The position numbers were made by a program, and so were the translations under genes. From assembly GCA_017526745.1 (NCBI GenBank), contig JAFXQX010000033.1:124001-188000 (forward strand): a DNA stretch of 64,000 bases. Direction: 5' to 3'. A model generated the notes under the pieces. The model did not search any database, had not been told where the DNA came from, and saw only the letters and a program-made list of their open reading frames with translations. How positions within the stretch are numbered: the stretch's first letter is position 1; each line of letters starts with the position of its first letter. Positions 61,064 to 64,000 of the stretch are shown here, piece by piece. Source of the stretch: Lachnospiraceae bacterium. Its GTDB lineage: Bacteria; Bacillota; Clostridia; Lachnospirales; Lachnospiraceae.

Positions 61064-62239
61064 TCAGTATATATCGTCGATGTTCAGATCGGTAAGATCG
61101 AGCGGATCTTCCATTCTGTCCTTATCGGCTTCTTCGACCTTTTCGTCTCCGGTTTTTCCATCTCCTGATCCTTCATCCCCGGATTCTTCATCGTCCGCTG
61201 TGGCATCCTCGGGATAGATGTATCCGCCTTCCCTGTAGTCGTATACGATCATTTCCTCGTTATTCTTTGTATAGTACGCAACGGAATCAGCAGATCTCAT
61301 CCCGACAAGGTTTAGCACGTGCTGGTTATAATGGTACTGGTCACGCATGAACTCGGTGCTGACCTTGGTAAGTATCGTGGTGGCTATCGCATAATACCCG
61401 CTCTCGCGGCATATCTGCTTCTGGACGTCTATGATCTTCAGGAATATATCCCTGTAATCTATCGTCCGACCGGGCATTATGAGGAAGACCTTCTGCAAAC
61501 CGCCTATAAAGAGCGGCCTCATGATAGTATCTAGGTTGCTCTTATATACTTCCGGATCGGTCCCCTCGATCGCATCCGACTCTCCGTGAAGCCACAGGGC
61601 GTACATATGGCCGATCTTATACCCGTTATCGTTAAGAAAGCTTTTGGCGGTGTTAAATCTTGCGGTAACATCATCCGTAACACCGGGCAGCATCCACCGG
61701 CTCATATCCGTTGCGCCCATAGATATCGATACCGCAATGACCTTTCGGCCCGTAAGCTCATGGTATCTGTTGACGAACGCGGATACAAGAGACCCTTTCT
61801 TGGCTCCGGGGTATTCGTACAGTCCGGAAGGGTTATTCTCGTTTACTCCGAAAGGCTCGGTTATCGGATAAAGCTTTGTCGGATCGGAAACCGCCCTGAA
61901 TTCCTCACCCGCATCAGGAGATACATACGGCGCAAGTGCGGCATCGCCCGCTGCTCCGGACATGTTGGACTGTCCCATGAACAATATGAGGTCGACCTCT
62001 TCCGCCTGTTTGCCGGCCTCCTGATCATCCGGGGTCATGGCGGCTGTTTCCTGATCTGCGGACTCTTCCGTTTTCCCGGTCGCCTCCTGATCCTCTGCAG
62101 CCTTACCGGTATTTTCCGATATCGTACTTTCTTTTGTATTATCTGCTGCGGGGGAGCCTGCATCGTCCGATGAGCACCCCGAAAGAAGCACGGCAGCAGT
62201 AAAGACTACCGCTAATACTGTAATTATCCTATTTTTCAT
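61064..62239 (-). CDS. SASA/SGNH-type esterase lipoprotein
   Basis: 391 residues. The lipobox LLSGC gives Cys22 as anchor. Residues 23-80 are an acidic, Gln-rich spacer. The catalytic domain starts ILFMGQSNMSG (about 85-95; Ser nucleophile block of the SASA/DUF303 family), with WLHGESDA as the Asn/Gly-side motif and DQYHYNQHVLNLVG holding the distal Asp and His. Such enzymes remove acetyl groups from sugars, including sialate and xylan esters. The acidic C-terminal tail (EESGDEGSGDGKTGDEK) is unusual. In this operon it could trim acetyl groups from the surface polymer. It overlaps the GtrA stop by four bases. Confidence 0.82.
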   Translation of the reverse strand: MKNRIITVLAVVFTAAVLLSGCSSDDAGSPAADNTKESTISENTGKAAEDQEATGKTEESADQETAAMTPDDQEAGKQAEEVDLILFMGQSNMSGAAGDAALAPYVSPDAGEEFRAVSDPTKLYPITEPFGVNENNPSGLYEYPGAKKGSLVSAFVNRYHELTGRKVIAVSISMGATDMSRWMLPGVTDDVTARFNTAKSFLNDNGYKIGHMYALWLHGESDAIEGTDPEVYKSNLDTIMRPLFIGGLQKVFLIMPGRTIDYRDIFLKIIDVQKQICRESGYYAIATTILTKVSTEFMRDQYHYNQHVLNLVGMRSADSVAYYTKNNEEMIVYDYREGGYIYPEDATADDEESGDEGSGDGKTGDEKVEEADKDRMEDPLDLTDLNIDDIY

Positions 62240-62724
62240 TTATCTTTCTTCTTTTCAAGCGTCATTTTTCTGGAAATGAAGTTATATACCATGACAACGC
62301 CGGTCGCAAACATCTTGACAGCGGCTGTTACCGCCGAGGGGTATGACTTTACCGCCCACGGTGCTGCTGCATTGCATGCGATGACACCGAAATACAGTAT
62401 CAGCTCGTTTATGCCAAGGCCAATGGCCGACAGAAGGGCAAATATGGCAAATTCCTTCTTGCGGTCAAGGTCGTCCCTCCGCTCGAAAACGAACTTCATG
62501 CTCATGAAATAGTTGAAAACGAGCGAGATACAAAAGCCGAAAAGGCCTCCGACAGTGGCAGCGCCTGCCACATCCATCCCGAAAGCCCTGCAAAGTGCCG
62601 AAACACCGAGCGTTATGACAAAGTCTATAACAAAGGACAGTCCGCCCACCACACCGAACTTCAGTATCTGGGCGAACAGTTTCTTTCTCTTATCCTGTTT
62701 TGATATCACATTTTCTTCCATCAT
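62236..62724 (-). CDS. GtrA-family membrane protein
   Basis: 162 residues with four membrane spans. The N-terminal KFGVVGGLSFVIDFVITLG (about 17-35) is typical GtrA, and the third span carries the usual small-residue pattern (GLGINELILYFGV). GtrA proteins are thought to help move polyprenyl-phosphate sugars or to anchor GtrB. Here a DPM1-like GT2 and a GT87-like protein are close by, completing a GtrA/GtrB/GT-C type module. Its ATG directly follows the stop of the GT87-like gene. Confidence 0.88.
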   Translation of the reverse strand: MMEENVISKQDKRKKLFAQILKFGVVGGLSFVIDFVITLGVSALCRAFGMDVAGAATVGGLFGFCISLVFNYFMSMKFVFERRDDLDRKKEFAIFALLSAIGLGINELILYFGVIACNAAAPWAVKSYPSAVTAAVKMFATGVVMVYNFISRKMTLEKKKDK

Positions 62725-63954
62725 CTATCCCCTTATCGATCCGTCTTTCCTTATCGATCTTACCCCCTTTATCGTTGCTGCGATCGTAAACAGATAATAT
62801 GTTATGCCCACGATCAGCTTTGAGGCCGCATTCTCATCAAATATCCGAAGGACGAAACATAGCATGAACATAAGGAGTGCATACCATATGAACATGATAC
62901 AGTCCCGGCGGCCGCTCTTATCATCCTGAATATCTCCCGGATATTGCCTTACAAACATCGCTGCGGCCGCGGAAAATACGAAGAAATCGTATGTTCTGTG
63001 ATATGTTATCACAAGCGACCACAATATCAGTATCGAAAACAGGAGATTTGCGGCGTCTTCCGGCATCTTTAAGGCCAGATACAGCAGTAAGGCCGCAATG
63101 ATAACCGCCGCAGCCGCATACAGCCCCTGCGGAAGAAATACTCCGAGATCTATCCCGCCTTCAGATGCCAGGACCGATGCAACCTTAAGCGGTGCCGTTA
63201 TCAGGTATATAAAGCTCTTCCCCAGCCAGACGGCGGCAAATGCCGTCATTATCACATGTATCATCACCGAGGCCGCAAACTCCCTGTACCTTTTCCTGAA
63301 GAGAAAATACAGGACAAGAGGTGCGGTAAGCGTGTACTTGAAGTACGAGACCGCCAGGCAGAGCGTGATGCCGGCAGATCTCATCAGGCCCGCCCGGTCA
63401 CCGGGGTGCCTGTCGATAAATACCGCAAGCATAAAGAAAAAGAAGGCGAATAATGTATGCTGCCCTACACCGAGCTGGTTGCGGTACGGTGTTCCTGCGA
63501 TCATAAGGAGCATCACTGCCGCAAAATCCGTCCTGTCCGAGTGCTCAAAAAAGGTCCTCCCAAGGAGCCATATGATCCCTGCGGTAAATCCGATGTTAAG
63601 CACTGCCCATACGATCTTTGCCGCCTGCGGCGAAAAGACTGTCATCGGTGCAAGAAGCATAAGGAGTGACGGAAACTGGTTGGCCTCCATCTTCTGCTTA
63701 AGGCCTCTGTCGGTAAACATCCTGTAAAACCGGTCGAGTGGCTCTATACCGGCTGTCCGTGAAGGCTCTAGCGACAGTTCATAAGGATCCAGCCGCATCG
63801 TGAGCGCTTTTGCGGCATCCCACTGGAAATCCTGGGAAAACTCCGCAGCGTTCTGCAGTCCTTTGATGACCGAAACAAGAGCAAGAGCCGCCAGCATAAC
63901 AAGCACTGTGGCCCTTAAGGCTTTATTATCCTTCCATTTCCTTAACAACTGCAT
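62725..63954 (-). CDS. DUF2029/GT87-like membrane mannosyltransferase-type protein
   Basis: 409 residues with about ten membrane spans. The outer loop near residues 40-80 (FQWDAAKALTMRLDPYELSL) has the acidic residues expected at the GT-C catalytic site, and QLGVGQHTLFAFFFFML with NQxGxGQ is the typical DUF2029 motif. It uses polyprenyl-phosphate sugar on the outside of the membrane. The family is best known for mycobacterial PimE and arabinofuranan enzymes. It overlaps the tail of an upstream gene by 29 bases, so it is in the same operon. Confidence 0.8.
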   Translation of the reverse strand: MQLLRKWKDNKALRATVLVMLAALALVSVIKGLQNAAEFSQDFQWDAAKALTMRLDPYELSLEPSRTAGIEPLDRFYRMFTDRGLKQKMEANQFPSLLMLLAPMTVFSPQAAKIVWAVLNIGFTAGIIWLLGRTFFEHSDRTDFAAVMLLMIAGTPYRNQLGVGQHTLFAFFFFMLAVFIDRHPGDRAGLMRSAGITLCLAVSYFKYTLTAPLVLYFLFRKRYREFAASVMIHVIMTAFAAVWLGKSFIYLITAPLKVASVLASEGGIDLGVFLPQGLYAAAAVIIAALLLYLALKMPEDAANLLFSILILWSLVITYHRTYDFFVFSAAAAMFVRQYPGDIQDDKSGRRDCIMFIWYALLMFMLCFVLRIFDENAASKLIVGITYYLFTIAATIKGVRSIRKDGSIRG

Positions 63955-64000
63955 TCTTCAGACTCTCAAGTTTCTTGCCTGCATCATCAAGGTCCCTGCC
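63926..64000 (-). CDS. C-terminal end of an unidentified protein (cut by window edge)
   Basis: On the minus strand an open frame enters at 64000 and ends with TAA at 63926-63928: GRDLDDAGKKLESLKNAVVKEMEG, a charged, helical tail of 24 residues. It overlaps the start of the GT87-like gene by 29 bases in another frame. Too short to identify; real coding is supported by the in-frame stop and the operon structure only. Confidence 0.4.
   Translation of the reverse strand, partial: GRDLDDAGKKLESLKNAVVKEMEG

Noticed and set aside
63098-63727. A 209-residue plus-strand reading frame opposite the GT87-like gene
   Set aside because: It lies wholly antisense to a membrane-protein gene; basic, low-complexity translation with no recognisable motif.

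Overview
The window reads as chromosomal DNA of an anaerobic, low-to-mid-GC Firmicute, most probably a Lachnospiraceae-like member of the Clostridia. The basis is a trimeric NAD-dependent [FeFe] hydrogenase set (HydC/HydB/HydA), sigma-A type promoters with TG extended -10 boxes, strong GGAGG ribosome sites, and secreted or envelope proteins of kinds common in gut and rumen Clostridia. The species call is an inference. No rRNA, tRNA, CRISPR array, insertion sequence or phage gene was seen. Almost everything is on the minus strand; only two genes (about 20.9-23.8 kb) are on plus. Genes are packed with many 4-bp start/stop overlaps. No stretch above 300 bases lacks a gene; the longest gaps (about 130-160 bases) are described as promoters, terminators or hairpins where anything could be seen.

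Region 1 (1-20.8 kb, minus): a long exopolysaccharide or capsule operon read from a TTGACT-N17-TAAAAT promoter near 20.8 kb. Its promoter-proximal genes make and load the first sugar: a PglF-type 4,6-dehydratase, a membrane-anchored PglE-type aminotransferase, a PglC-type phosphoglycosyl transferase and a PglD-type acetyltransferase, i.e. a probable UDP-diNAcBac (or related diamino sugar) pathway. A PglA-like glycosyltransferase follows, then a nucleotide-sugar dehydrogenase and a C4 epimerase of the WbpO/TviB and WbpP/TviC kinds. From about 12.17 kb down to 1 the DNA is visibly more AT-rich and holds strain-specific functions: an acyltransferase, glycosyltransferases, a Wzy-like polymerase, a Wzx flippase, two P-loop kinase-like proteins, two MBOAT acyltransferases (one cut by the window edge) and two SGNH-like partners.

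Region 2 (20.8-25.97 kb): a divergent plus-strand pair, a Wzz-like protein with a degenerate tyrosine-kinase-like tail and a membrane-embedded LuxR regulator. Then a secreted Asp/Ser-rich protein behind a promoter flanked by paired CCTTTAGGA sites, and a polyprenyl-phosphate-type glycosyltransferase with its own promoter and terminator.

Region 3 (26.0-36.0 kb, minus): one operon starting with a CDP-glucose 4,6-dehydratase, then a VTC-domain protein, a DUF4956 membrane protein, three paralogous CotH-kinase proteins and a multi-membrane-span GT-C-like protein. This is the best candidate for a poorly described surface-modification system.

Region 4 (36.0-50.6 kb): an OmpR/histidine-kinase pair with a DUF4342 protein, TrkA-TrkH-AspS, a DUF5067-like protein, a CAP-domain lipoprotein, and the HydC-HydB-HydA hydrogenase with an iron-sulfur aldo/keto reductase. 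Hairpin repeats sit directly after stop codons at three junctions here.

Region 5 (50.6-64 kb, minus): a second surface-polysaccharide operon with a GT87-like protein, GtrA, a SASA-domain lipoprotein, several GT2 enzymes, a nucleotidyltransferase/HAD/APH-like kinase trio and a WbaP-type initiating transferase. It ends in a variant ClpX with a long linker and no RKH loop.
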